Below are positions 24,171 to 31,740 of a DNA stretch of 43,833 nt, in pieces. The stretch is from Micromonospora arida (GTDB lineage Bacteria > Actinomycetota > Actinomycetes > Mycobacteriales > Micromonosporaceae). The first letter of the stretch is position 1; every line of letters begins with the position of its first letter. The position numbers were made by a program, and so were the translations under genes. The notes beneath the pieces were generated by a model. That model made no database searches. It saw nothing but the letters and a program-made list of their open reading frames with translations, and had not been told where the DNA came from. Location: positions 1 to 43,833 of the forward strand of contig NZ_QGSY01000220.1 of assembly GCF_003857035.1 (NCBI RefSeq), given 5' to 3'.

Positions 24171-24674
24171 TCAGCGACCGGCGCAGAGCCGACGCAGGGT
24201 ACGGCCGAGCCACCAGGCGTACGCGTGCTGCACGGCCCGAACCGCCGGCCCTCCGGTGCGGGTGAACCAGCGGTCCGGGAGGCTGAACGCGCGGACCTCG
24301 AACCAGACCGCGCCGGTGTCGTCGCGGACGACCTCGAACGCCTCCTCACCCCGCTCCGGGTGCCCGGGCAGGGTGCCGTAGCCGAAACCGGCGAGCGTGG
24401 GCGAGTCCACGCTCCAGACCACCTGGCACGGCCCCCAGAGGCGGGCTGGGCCGACGCCGAGGCCGGCGGTCACCAGCCCACCGTCGGTGGCCCGCGGCGC
24501 GTCGGTGCGCATCCGGACGCCGGCAGCGCGGTGCAGCCGCCAGCTCAGCACCGCGTCGGCGGCGGTGTCGAAGTAGCCGCCGGGCAACGGATACCGGTGG
24601 CGCAGGTGGTGGTACCCGCCAGGCAGCGGCCCGCGCCGGGTCGACCCCACCTCCGGGTACGTCAGCTCGGCCAC
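24171..24674 (-). CDS. DUF1990 family protein
   Basis: The 167-residue protein shows the DUF1990 pattern: LTYPEVGSTR near the start, LPGGYHHLRHRYPLPGG, VRMRTDAPRATDGGLV, FGYGTLPGHPERGEEAFEV and FSLPDRWFTRTGGPAVRAVQ before a C-terminal basic helix. The family has an SRPBCC-like fold and unknown function. GTG 24674 is preceded by a G-rich Shine-Dalgarno-like run and begins close to the first conserved motif; the longer frame to 24830 overlaps the divergent GNAT gene. It is convergent with the glycosylase, 21 bp apart. Confidence 0.8.
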   Translation of the reverse strand: MAELTYPEVGSTRRGPLPGGYHHLRHRYPLPGGYFDTAADAVLSWRLHRAAGVRMRTDAPRATDGGLVTAGLGVGPARLWGPCQVVWSVDSPTLAGFGYGTLPGHPERGEEAFEVVRDDTGAVWFEVRAFSLPDRWFTRTGGPAVRAVQHAYAWWLGRTLRRLCAGR

Positions 24675-24771
24675 CGTTGCCCCCTCGACCTCGACCGGAC
24701 ACGGGCCAGGGTACGGCCGGTGCGGTCGGGTCGCCCGTCGATGGCCACGGCGGCTGTGGTGTGCTGCCCGG

Positions 24772-25266
24772 ATGAACGCAGAGGCGAGCATCGTCCCGGC
24801 CGGTGTCGTGGACGCCGGCGAGATCCTCACCGTGCAGCGGGCCGCGTACCTCAGCGAGGCGCAGCACTACACCGATCCGTTCCTGCCTCCGCTGACCGAG
24901 ACGTTGGACGAGGTCGCGGCGGTGCTGGCCGGCCCGAGCATCGTGCTCGCCGCCCGGTTGGGCCACCGGCTGGTCGGTTCGGTGCGGGCCCACCTGGACG
25001 GGGACACCGCGCACGTCGGCCGCCTCTCGGTCGCCCCGGACCAGCAGGGGCGGGGTGTAGGGGCGCAACTGCTCACCGCCGTCGAGCGGGCCTGCGCCGG
25101 CCGGGCGGCCCGGTTCACCCTGTTCACCGGCGCGGACAGCGCGCGCAACCTGCGGCTGTACCAGCGGCACGGCTACCGGATCGTCGCGCACCGCCCGGAC
25201 CCGAACGGCATCTCGTTGGCCGTGCTGGAGAAGCCGGCCGTCAGCCCCGCTCGCAGCGACGCCTGA
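24772..25266 (+). CDS. GNAT-family N-acetyltransferase
   Basis: The 164-residue acetyl-CoA-dependent acyltransferase shows motif A (VGRLSVAPDQQGRGVGAQLL, about 83-102) with the Q/RxxGxG/A pyrophosphate loop, and motif B near LYQRHGYRIVAH. Substrate is unknown. The 3' end overlaps the convergent SRPBCC gene by 26 bp (25241-25266). Confidence 0.9.
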   Translation: MNAEASIVPAGVVDAGEILTVQRAAYLSEAQHYTDPFLPPLTETLDEVAAVLAGPSIVLAARLGHRLVGSVRAHLDGDTAHVGRLSVAPDQQGRGVGAQLLTAVERACAGRAARFTLFTGADSARNLRLYQRHGYRIVAHRPDPNGISLAVLEKPAVSPARSDA

Positions 25267-25663
25267 GCCCGTCGGCCTCCATCCGCACGTAGCGGCGGAA
25301 CAGCCCGCCGTACAGCCAGCCGATCAGGCCGGCCAGCGGGCCGGACTGGTTGATGACCAGCTCGACGCGGGTACGCCCGTCGGGCAGCGGCAGCAGCCGG
25401 TGCTCCCCCGTGGTCCGCACACCCGGCGCGTCGGAGGCCCAGACGAACTCCCGCCGCTCGGTCAGCTCGGTGACCCGCCACACCGCCGGCCGCAGCTTCG
25501 GCTGGGTCAGTCGTGCGGTGGCGCCGACGGTCAGCGGCCCCGGCTCCCCCCGCTCGGCCCGGGTCACCGAGGCCGTCCATTCGGGCCAGCGGGGCACGTC
25601 GACCAGCACCGCCCAGACCTGCTCGGCATCCGCGGCGATCTCGGTGTCGGCCTCGAACCGCAT
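25241..25663 (-). CDS. SRPBCC-family (polyketide cyclase/START-like) protein
   Basis: The 140-residue protein has the START/SRPBCC helix-grip layout: FEADTEIAADAEQVWAVLVD (strand and first helix), VPRWPEWTASVTRAE, GATARLTQPKLRPAVW, then ELVINQSGPLAGLIGWLYGG and the long C-terminal helix FRRYVRMEADGLRRR. These proteins bind small hydrophobic ligands in a central cavity; the ligand is unknown. The end overlaps the GNAT gene tail-to-tail. Confidence 0.85.
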   Translation of the reverse strand: MRFEADTEIAADAEQVWAVLVDVPRWPEWTASVTRAERGEPGPLTVGATARLTQPKLRPAVWRVTELTERREFVWASDAPGVRTTGEHRLLPLPDGRTRVELVINQSGPLAGLIGWLYGGLFRRYVRMEADGLRRRCERG

Positions 25664-25836
25664 GTCGTCTCCTCCCCGGCGGCACCGTTCGGCACCGCCA
25701 GGGATCCGGACGAGGCCGCCGGGAGCATTGTGACACCGAGGCTCGATCCCGTCCGTCCCTCCTCAGTGGAGGCGGACCGGGCCTGGCACCCGCTGGTTCC
25801 CGGCCGCGCACACCGCACGCCGCCGCCGCGCGCGGA

Positions 25837-26049
25837 TCAGGCGGCCTCGCGCAGGTCGGCCAGGGTGAGCGGGGTACGCCGCCGCAGCAGCTCCTCCAGC
25901 TCGGGTACCGAGCCGACCTCGCCGAGCACGTTCCGGCCGCCGCCGAACCGCTCCGGGTAGCGGCGGGTCAGCCGGAAGCGGTAGCGGCCCCGGATCAGCT
26001 CGACGCTCACCCGCCACCGCCCGCAGCAGTCACAGACCCACTCGGACAC
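25837..26049 (-). CDS. Small conserved-looking hypothetical protein (70 residues)
   Basis: The product begins with MSEWVCDCCGRWRVSVELIR (start codon GTG), with CxCC near the N-terminus and basic strands YRFRLTRRYPERF, and ends in LEELLRRRTPLTLADLREAA. I do not recognise the family. GTG 26049 is favoured over ATG 26133 because TACTTT (26061-26056) lies 6 nt before it as in a leaderless promoter, and the longer N-terminus is low-complexity Arg-rich. Cys-rich start suggests metal binding, unproven. The 173 bp between this gene and the SRPBCC gene (25664-25836) shows no further gene. Confidence 0.5.
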   Translation of the reverse strand: MSEWVCDCCGRWRVSVELIRGRYRFRLTRRYPERFGGGRNVLGEVGSVPELEELLRRRTPLTLADLREAA

Positions 26050-26184
26050 CTCGCGAAAGTAGCTCCGACCTGGGGTTATTCGATTCGCCCGGCGGGGACG
26101 AGCGGCGCGTAGGCGGACACGCCGCCCCGCCATCCACGGTGATCTGCCTCACGACTGTCGGCACCGTCTGATTGACTGGTCGGC

Positions 26185-27300
26185 GTGGACCTGCCGATCA
26201 ACCCGCCGGTCGAGCCGATGCTGGCCAAGAGCGTTCCCAAACTGCCCACCACGCCCGGGGTGACCTACGAGCCCAAGTGGGACGGGTTCCGGTGCATCGT
26301 GTTCCGCGACGGCGACGAGGTCGAGTTGGCCAGCCGGGGCGGCAAGTCGATGACCCGCTACTTCCCCGAGGTGGTCGAGCAGGCCCGCCGGCAGTTGCCG
26401 GAGCGGTGCGCGGTCGACGGGGAGTTGATCGTGATTCGGCGCGACGGGCCGAGCGGCCAGCCCCGGCTGGATTTCGAGCTGCTGGCCCAGCGGGTCCACC
26501 CGGCCGCGTCCCGGGTGAAGATGCTGGCCGAGACCACCCCGGCCGACTTCGTCGCGTTCGACCTGCTGGCGATCGGTGACGAGGCCCTGCTCGACCAGCC
26601 CTACCCGCGCCGCCGGGAGCGGCTGGTGGAAGCGCTGGCCGGGGTGCGCCCGCCTGTGCACGTCACCCAGGTCACCACCGACCCGGACACCGCGCGGCGC
26701 TGGTTCGACGTCTTCGAGGGCGCCGGGCTGGACGGTTTGATCGTCAAGCCGGCCGACCTGCCGTACGAGCCGGGCAAGCGACTGATGTTCAAGGTCAAGC
26801 ATGCCCGCACCGCGGACGCGGTGGTGGCCGGCTTCCGCTGGCACAAGTCCGGCCCGGTGGTGGGCTCGCTGCTGCTCGGCCTGTACGACGACGCCGGGGT
26901 CCTGCACCACGTGGGCGTGAGCGCGTCGTTCAGCATGGCCCGCCGCGCCGAGTTGCTCGACGAGCTGGCGCCCTATCGGGACACCGGCGGCGAGCACCCG
27001 TGGGTGCACGGCGACCACGAGCGTGGTCAACGCATCCCGGGTGGGGTCAGCCGGTGGACCGGCACGAAGAACCTGGAGTGGGAGCCGGTGCGCCCCGAGT
27101 TGGTGGTCGAGGTGGGCTACGACGCCATGGAGGGCGAACGGTTCCGGCACACCGCCCAGTTCGTTCGGTGGCGCCCGGACCGCGACCCCCGATCCTGCCG
27201 CTACGACCAGCTCGACCGGCCGATCCGCTTCGACGTGGACCAGGTGCTGCGCGGCGACCCGACGGCCACCGTGGACCGAGCCGCCACCGGCTCGGCGTAG
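26185..27300 (+). CDS. ligC: LigC-type ATP-dependent DNA ligase
   Basis: The 371-residue ATP-dependent ligase joins nicks through a lysyl-AMP intermediate. The catalytic Lys is K31 in EPKWDGFR; motif III-like DFVAFDLLAI, motif IV DGLIVKPADLPYE and motif V MFKVKHART follow, and the OB-fold domain includes VGSLLLGLYDDAGVLHHVG and the C-terminal motif WEPVRPELVVEVGYD. Length and lack of other domains fit mycobacterial LigC, linked to base-excision-type repair and back-up end joining. GTG 26185 gives the usual N-terminus (PVEPMLAKSV). A LigD-type polymerase is encoded 14 kb away; no Ku gene is in the window. Confidence 0.9.
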   Translation: MDLPINPPVEPMLAKSVPKLPTTPGVTYEPKWDGFRCIVFRDGDEVELASRGGKSMTRYFPEVVEQARRQLPERCAVDGELIVIRRDGPSGQPRLDFELLAQRVHPAASRVKMLAETTPADFVAFDLLAIGDEALLDQPYPRRRERLVEALAGVRPPVHVTQVTTDPDTARRWFDVFEGAGLDGLIVKPADLPYEPGKRLMFKVKHARTADAVVAGFRWHKSGPVVGSLLLGLYDDAGVLHHVGVSASFSMARRAELLDELAPYRDTGGEHPWVHGDHERGQRIPGGVSRWTGTKNLEWEPVRPELVVEVGYDAMEGERFRHTAQFVRWRPDRDPRSCRYDQLDRPIRFDVDQVLRGDPTATVDRAATGSA

Positions 27301-27331
27301 CCTGGCCGTCGACCCGATTCCGGAGGACCAC

Positions 27332-28930
27332 GTGACCCGCACCGCCGACCAGCCTCGAATGGCGACCAGCCGCCGGGTCCGTCGCACTCTCGCCACCTTT
27401 GGCGTCGCCGCGCTGCTCACCGCCGGTTGCACGCTGCCGGCGTTCGCGCCGCGCACCGAGGGGGAGGGCGCGGCCGCCCCGACCGGCAGCGCACCGAACT
27501 GGCGGCCCTGCCCGGAGGTGCCCGACGAGTTGGTCGGGCGGAGCGCACCGAACATGCGCTACGAGTGCACCCGGATCGCGGTGCCCCGTGACTGGGGCAC
27601 CGGCGGCGGGGCGAGCGCCGGCCCGGGCGCCGGGCAGACCTTCGAGATCGCCCTGCTGCGCGCCCGGTCCACCAAGCAGCGCGACCGGGTGGGCTCGTTG
27701 GTGATCAACCCGGGCGGTCCGGGCGGTTCCGGTGTCGACACCGCCGTCTACCTCTCGTTCGGCCCCCAGTTCGGCGGGTTACCCGCCTCGATCACCGAGC
27801 GCTTCGACATCGTCGGCTTCGACCCGCGCGGGGTTTCCCGGTCCAGCCCGGTGAAGTGCATCTCCGACGCCGACCTGGACGCCAGCTTCGGCTTCGACCC
27901 GGATCCGGCGAGCCAGTCGGCATTCGACGGCTTCGTCGGCCTGAGCCAGCGGATCGGGCGCGGTTGCGGCGACCGCTACGGCGACCAGTTGCCGTTGTAC
28001 GGCACCGAGCAGGCCGCCCGCGACATGGACGCGGTTCGCGCCGCGGTGGGCGACGACAAGCTCACCTACCTGGGCTACTCGTACGGCACCCTGCTCGGTG
28101 CCACGTACGCCCAGCTCTACCCACAGCGGGTGCGGGCGCTGGTGCTCGACGGTGCGGTCGATCCGCAGCAGCGGCTGGTCGAGGGCTCGGAGAGCCAGGC
28201 CCGTGGCTTCGAACGGGCCTTCACCAACTTCACCCGCTGGTGCGCGGCGAACGCCGGCCGCTGCCCGATCGCCCCGGACGCCCGCGCCGCGGTCACCTCG
28301 GCCATCGACAAGGCCAAGGTCTCCCCGGTACGCGGCGCCGACGGGCGGGAGGCCACCGCCGGCTGGGTGTTCTACGCCGTCATCTCCTCGCTCTACACCG
28401 AATCCGGCTGGCAGGAGCTGGCCCAGGCGATCGACAAGCTCGCCGAGGGCGACCCGAAGGACGTGTTCCGGCTCGCCGACGCGTACGCCGGCCGGGAGGA
28501 CGACGGGCACTACTCGAACCTGTTCGACGCCAACCTGGCCATCAACTGCGCCGACGAGACGGAGAAGCCGAGCCGGGAGCAGATCCGACAGTTGCAGTCC
28601 GAGTGGCGCGGGAAATACCCGCTGTTCGGGCCGGCGTTGGCGGTCGGCATGCTGAGCTGCGTCGAGTGGCCGGGCGGGCGTGACCCGTACCCGACCGGGA
28701 AGGCGAACGGCGCGCCGCCGATCGTGGTGGTCGGCACCACCGGCGACCCGGCGACGCCGTACGAGCAGACGCCGCGACTCGCGTCGATGCTGGGTGTCGG
28801 TCGGGTGCTGACCTGGGAGGGCGAGGGGCACACCGCCTACCCGCAGACGTCCTGCATCACCAACGCGGTCGACGCCTACCTGATCGACCTGACCGTGCCA
28901 CCGGAGGGGCAGCGCTGCCCGGCCCGCTGA
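27332..28930 (+). CDS. Secreted S33-family tripeptidyl aminopeptidase-like lipoprotein
   Basis: The 532-residue alpha/beta hydrolase probably clips peptides from N-termini outside the cell. An N-terminal signal (RVRRTLATFGVAALLTAGC) ends in a lipobox-like TAGC with C33. The oxyanion region NPGGPGGSG, nucleophile S250 in GYSYGT, D472 in GTTGDPATP and H500 in GEGHTAYP form the triad; the C-terminal part matches the TAP-like domain, with paired Cys near the end. GGAGGA at 27322-27327 precedes GTG 27332, 32 bp after the ligase stop. The 3' end overlaps the convergent potassium channel gene by 74 bp. Confidence 0.88.
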   Translation: MTRTADQPRMATSRRVRRTLATFGVAALLTAGCTLPAFAPRTEGEGAAAPTGSAPNWRPCPEVPDELVGRSAPNMRYECTRIAVPRDWGTGGGASAGPGAGQTFEIALLRARSTKQRDRVGSLVINPGGPGGSGVDTAVYLSFGPQFGGLPASITERFDIVGFDPRGVSRSSPVKCISDADLDASFGFDPDPASQSAFDGFVGLSQRIGRGCGDRYGDQLPLYGTEQAARDMDAVRAAVGDDKLTYLGYSYGTLLGATYAQLYPQRVRALVLDGAVDPQQRLVEGSESQARGFERAFTNFTRWCAANAGRCPIAPDARAAVTSAIDKAKVSPVRGADGREATAGWVFYAVISSLYTESGWQELAQAIDKLAEGDPKDVFRLADAYAGREDDGHYSNLFDANLAINCADETEKPSREQIRQLQSEWRGKYPLFGPALAVGMLSCVEWPGGRDPYPTGKANGAPPIVVVGTTGDPATPYEQTPRLASMLGVGRVLTWEGEGHTAYPQTSCITNAVDAYLIDLTVPPEGQRCPAR

Positions 28931-29369
28931 CGGGCTGGGTGGGCGGCAGTGGGGGCAGATTGATCCCCTGCCGGGTGGCCAACTCCTCCAGCAGCGCCCG
29001 CATCCGGCGCACGTCGGCTTTGAGCTGCTCCTGCTCCTCATGCTCGAAGGCGTTGTCGTCGACGATGAGCCGGCTCGCGAAGTGCGCGGTGATCAGCGGG
29101 ATGACCAGCAGCACCATGGTCGAGATGAGCAGCGCGGCCAGCGTGCGGCCTGCCCAGGTGGTCGGCGAGATGTCGCCGTATCCGACGGTGGAGGCGGTCA
29201 CCACCGCCCACCAGACGGCGTCGGCCGGGCTGCGCTGCTCGACCTCCCCGTAGATGACCCCGGCCACCACGATCATCAACAGGTACGAGGTGATCAGCGT
29301 GCGGGGCGAGTTCGCGAACCACACCAACGCCCGGTATATCCAGCGGAACGGCAGTAGCACTAGCTCCAT
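28857..29369 (-). CDS. Two-TM potassium channel
   Basis: The 170-residue protein has TM1 at about 23-42, a pore helix, selectivity filter TVGYGD at 61-66 and TM2 at about 75-97, followed by an acidic/basic coiled-coil segment (HEEQEQLKADVRRMRALLEE) and a Pro/Ser/Arg-rich tail. It has the KcsA-like minimal channel layout and probably forms a K+-selective tetramer in the membrane. No RCK domain is attached. The last 74 bp are antisense to the end of the S33 peptidase gene, so its tail composition is constrained by that overlap. Confidence 0.9.
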   Translation of the reverse strand: MELVLLPFRWIYRALVWFANSPRTLITSYLLMIVVAGVIYGEVEQRSPADAVWWAVVTASTVGYGDISPTTWAGRTLAALLISTMVLLVIPLITAHFASRLIVDDNAFEHEEQEQLKADVRRMRALLEELATRQGINLPPLPPTQPVSGPGSAAPPVARSGRSGRRRPRW

Positions 29370-29430
29370 GCCGCCCCATGCTGCCCCTCGTCCGCAACCG
29401 GCACAGACCCATTCACCGGTTTCGCTGTGC

Positions 29431-29436
29431 CAGGAT
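29431..29436 (+). promoter_or_regulatory. Putative -10 (CAGGAT) for leaderless GNAT transcript
   Basis: CAGGAT ends 7 nt before ATG 29444, and no ribosome binding site is visible before that ATG. The same hexamer and spacing occur before ATG 2887. Confidence 0.4.
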
Positions 29437-29443
29437 CGCCAGC

Positions 29444-29896
29444 ATGAGCGACGTGATCTACCGGGAGGCGGTCCGGGCCGACCTGCCCGCCGTCATCGCC
29501 CTGCTCGCCGACGACGTCCTGGGCAAGGCGCGCGACTTTACCGAGGTCGACGAGGCGTACGAGAGGGCGTTCACGGCCATCGACGCGGACCCGCGTAACC
29601 AGCTGATCGTGGCCGAGCAGGCCGGCGAACTGGTCGGCTGCCTGCAGATCACCTACATCCCCGGCCTGGGCCGGCACGGCAGCGAGCGCTCGCTGATCGA
29701 GTCGGTCCGGGTCCGCTCCGACCGGCGTGGCCAGGGGCTGGGCCGACAGCTGATGACCTGGGCGGTCGACCAGGCTCGCGAGCGTGGCTGCGCGCTGGTG
29801 CAGCTCACCACCGACAAGTCCCGCGAGGACGCGCACCGCTTCTACCTGGGCCTCGGTTTCGTGGCCAGCCACGAGGGCATGAAGCTCGCGCTCTGA
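29444..29896 (+). CDS. GNAT-family N-acetyltransferase
   Basis: The 150-residue protein begins MSDVIYREAVRADLPAVIAL and carries motif A (SVRVRSDRRGQGLGRQLM, about 86-103) and the C-terminal HRFYLGLGFVASHEGMKLAL end typical of small GNATs. The substrate is unknown. ATG 29444 gives the standard N-terminus; the frame is open from 29378. Confidence 0.9.
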   Translation: MSDVIYREAVRADLPAVIALLADDVLGKARDFTEVDEAYERAFTAIDADPRNQLIVAEQAGELVGCLQITYIPGLGRHGSERSLIESVRVRSDRRGQGLGRQLMTWAVDQARERGCALVQLTTDKSREDAHRFYLGLGFVASHEGMKLAL

Positions 29897-29939
29897 CCCG
29901 GCGTCGCGTTCGCCCGGCGGGGTAGTGGGAGTCGCCCAG

Positions 29940-29978
29940 CCCACCCGCCTCCCACCCGCCGCAGGCGGGAGGCGTGGG
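29940..29978. terminator. Hairpin between convergent GNAT and ABC operon
   Basis: CGCCTCCC (29946-29953) pairs with GGGAGGCG (29967-29974), extended by CCCA/TGGG across a 2-nt bulge. It lies between the GNAT stop (29896) and the convergent ABC gene stop (30007) and may serve both strands. Confidence 0.5.
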
Positions 29979-30006
29979 ACAGCGTCGGGCAGCAGTTCGC
30001 TGGCCG

Positions 30007-30747
30007 TCAGCCGTCGACCAGGCGGCCGTCGCGCAGGACGAGCACCCGGTCGGCGAGGTCGATCAGGGCCGGGTCGTGCGTGGCCACCAGGGCCGTCATA
30101 CCGCGGGCGTGCACCACCGCGCGCAGCAGATCCATGATGGACCGGCCGGTCTCCGAGTCGAGCTGACCGGTTGGCTCGTCGGCGATGAGCAGGTCCGGCT
30201 CGTTGGCCAACGCCCGGGCCACCGCGACCCGCTGCTGCTGGCCACCGGAGAGTTCGTAGGGGCGCTGCGCGGCGTGCCCGCCCAGGCCGACCAGTTCCAG
30301 CAGCACCGCGACGCGCTCCTCCCGCTCCGCGGCCGGCACCTGCGCCAGCCGCAACGGCACGCCCACGTTCTCGGCGGCGGAGAGGATCGGCACCAGCCCG
30401 AAGGTCTGGAACACGAACCCGACGGTGCCCCGGCGCAGCCGCAGCAGCTCCGCCTCCCCGGCCGAGGTCACCTCGTGCCCGGCCACCACCACCTGACCGC
30501 TGTCCGGCCGGTCCAGCCCACCGATCAGGTTCAGCAACGTCGTCTTGCCGGCCCCGGACCGACCTCGGATGGCAACCAGCTCGCCCCGGTTGGCCGTGAA
30601 CGACACGTCCCGCACCGCGTGCACGGCGTGCTCACCCCGGCCGAAGGTCCGGCTGACCCCGCTGACCCGGACCACCTCGTCGGGGCCCGCCGGGGGCGCA
30701 CCGCCGAGACCGGCCGCCCCGGTCACCACCACGTTCTGCCGGCTCAT
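30007..30747 (-). CDS. ABC transporter ATPase (MacB/LolD-like)
   Basis: The 246-residue ATPase has Walker A GRSGAGKTT (62-70), a Q-loop in GFVFQTFGLVP, signature LSGGQQQR, Walker B LLIADEP and the H-loop in ATHDPALI. Sequence is of the LolD/MacB/FtsE type that pairs with FtsX-like permeases. ATG 30747 overlaps the stop of the upstream ATPase (ATGA). It is the last gene of a four-gene operon of two permeases and two ATPases. Confidence 0.93.
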   Translation of the reverse strand: MSRQNVVVTGAAGLGGAPPAGPDEVVRVSGVSRTFGRGEHAVHAVRDVSFTANRGELVAIRGRSGAGKTTLLNLIGGLDRPDSGQVVVAGHEVTSAGEAELLRLRRGTVGFVFQTFGLVPILSAAENVGVPLRLAQVPAAEREERVAVLLELVGLGGHAAQRPYELSGGQQQRVAVARALANEPDLLIADEPTGQLDSETGRSIMDLLRAVVHARGMTALVATHDPALIDLADRVLVLRDGRLVDG

Positions 30748-31739
30748 GCCCGCGCCCCCCGCTCGTCCGAGGCCCGGTTGCCGGGCCGTACCTGCACATG
30801 GTCCGGCTCCAGGTCGAGCCGGACCCGCTCCTTCAGCGAGAGCGCGTCGACGAACGCGGCGGGCAGCTGCATCCGGCCGTTGCGGTCCAGCACCGCGTAC
30901 TCCTCGCTGACCAGCTCGGTGTTGCCGTCCGCGTCGGTCCGCGCGGTCCGGCGTACCTCGGAGGCGGTCCGGCCGTCGCGGATCGCGACGGTCCGGCGGA
31001 CCTGTGTGGCCACGGCGTGGTCGTGGGTGACGACCACGATGGTCACGCCCAGTTCCGCGTTGATGGTGCGCAGCGCCCCGAAGACCTCCGCGCCGGTCGC
31101 CTCGTCCAGCTCACCGGTCGGCTCGTCGGCGAAGAGCACCTCCGGGTCGTTGGCCACCGCCACCGCCACCGCGACCCGCTGCTGTTCGCCACCGCTGAGC
31201 TGCCCGGGCCGCCGGTCGGCGCAGTAGCCCACACCGACCAGGTCGAGCAGTTCCCGGGCCCGCTCCCGGCGGGCCCTGCGGCTGCGCTTGCCGGCCAACT
31301 GCATCGGCAGCTCGACGTTCTCCAGGGCGCTGAGGTACGGCAGCAGGTTGCGGCCGGTCTGCTGCCAGACGAACCCGACCAGCTGCCGGCGGTAGCTCAG
31401 CCGTCGCTTCGCGGAGAGCGAGAGCAGGTCGTAGTCGGCCACCCGCGCGATACCGGCGGTCGGGGTGTCCAGGCCGGAGAGGATGTTGAGCAGGGTCGAC
31501 TTGCCCGAACCGGAGGCACCGACGATCGCCACCAGCTCACCCCGGTCGATGACCAGGTCGAGCCCCTGCAGGGCGACCACCTCCACCCCCTCGGTCTTGA
31601 AGATGCGCACCAGGCCGTCGCAGACGATGTGCCCGCGTAGGCGGTCCTGCCCGCCGGCCCGCTCGGCGGCGCGAAGCGCGGCCCGCTGTTGCAGGGCGGC
31701 CAGGTCAGGCACCAGTGGAGTCTGGGCGGTAGCGGTCAT
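30744..31739 (-). CDS. ABC transporter ATPase with C-terminal AbrB/SpoVT-like module
   Basis: The 331-residue protein has Walker A GASGSGKST (74-82), signature LSGGEQ (181-186), Walker B LFADEP (202-207) and H-loop THDHAV (238-243). After the ATPase core, residues about 280-318 read EYAVLDRNGRMQLPAAFVDA followed by LSLKERVRLDLEPDHVQVRP, which has the VDxxGRxxLPxxxxxALxLxxxVxL pattern of an AbrB/SpoVT swapped-hairpin domain. In AbrB this fold binds DNA as a dimer; here it may act as a dimerisation or regulatory appendage. ATG 31739 is 1 bp from the stop of permease 2. Confidence 0.9.
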   Translation of the reverse strand: MTATAQTPLVPDLAALQQRAALRAAERAGGQDRLRGHIVCDGLVRIFKTEGVEVVALQGLDLVIDRGELVAIVGASGSGKSTLLNILSGLDTPTAGIARVADYDLLSLSAKRRLSYRRQLVGFVWQQTGRNLLPYLSALENVELPMQLAGKRSRRARRERARELLDLVGVGYCADRRPGQLSGGEQQRVAVAVAVANDPEVLFADEPTGELDEATGAEVFGALRTINAELGVTIVVVTHDHAVATQVRRTVAIRDGRTASEVRRTARTDADGNTELVSEEYAVLDRNGRMQLPAAFVDALSLKERVRLDLEPDHVQVRPGNRASDERGARA

Positions 31740-31740
31740 C

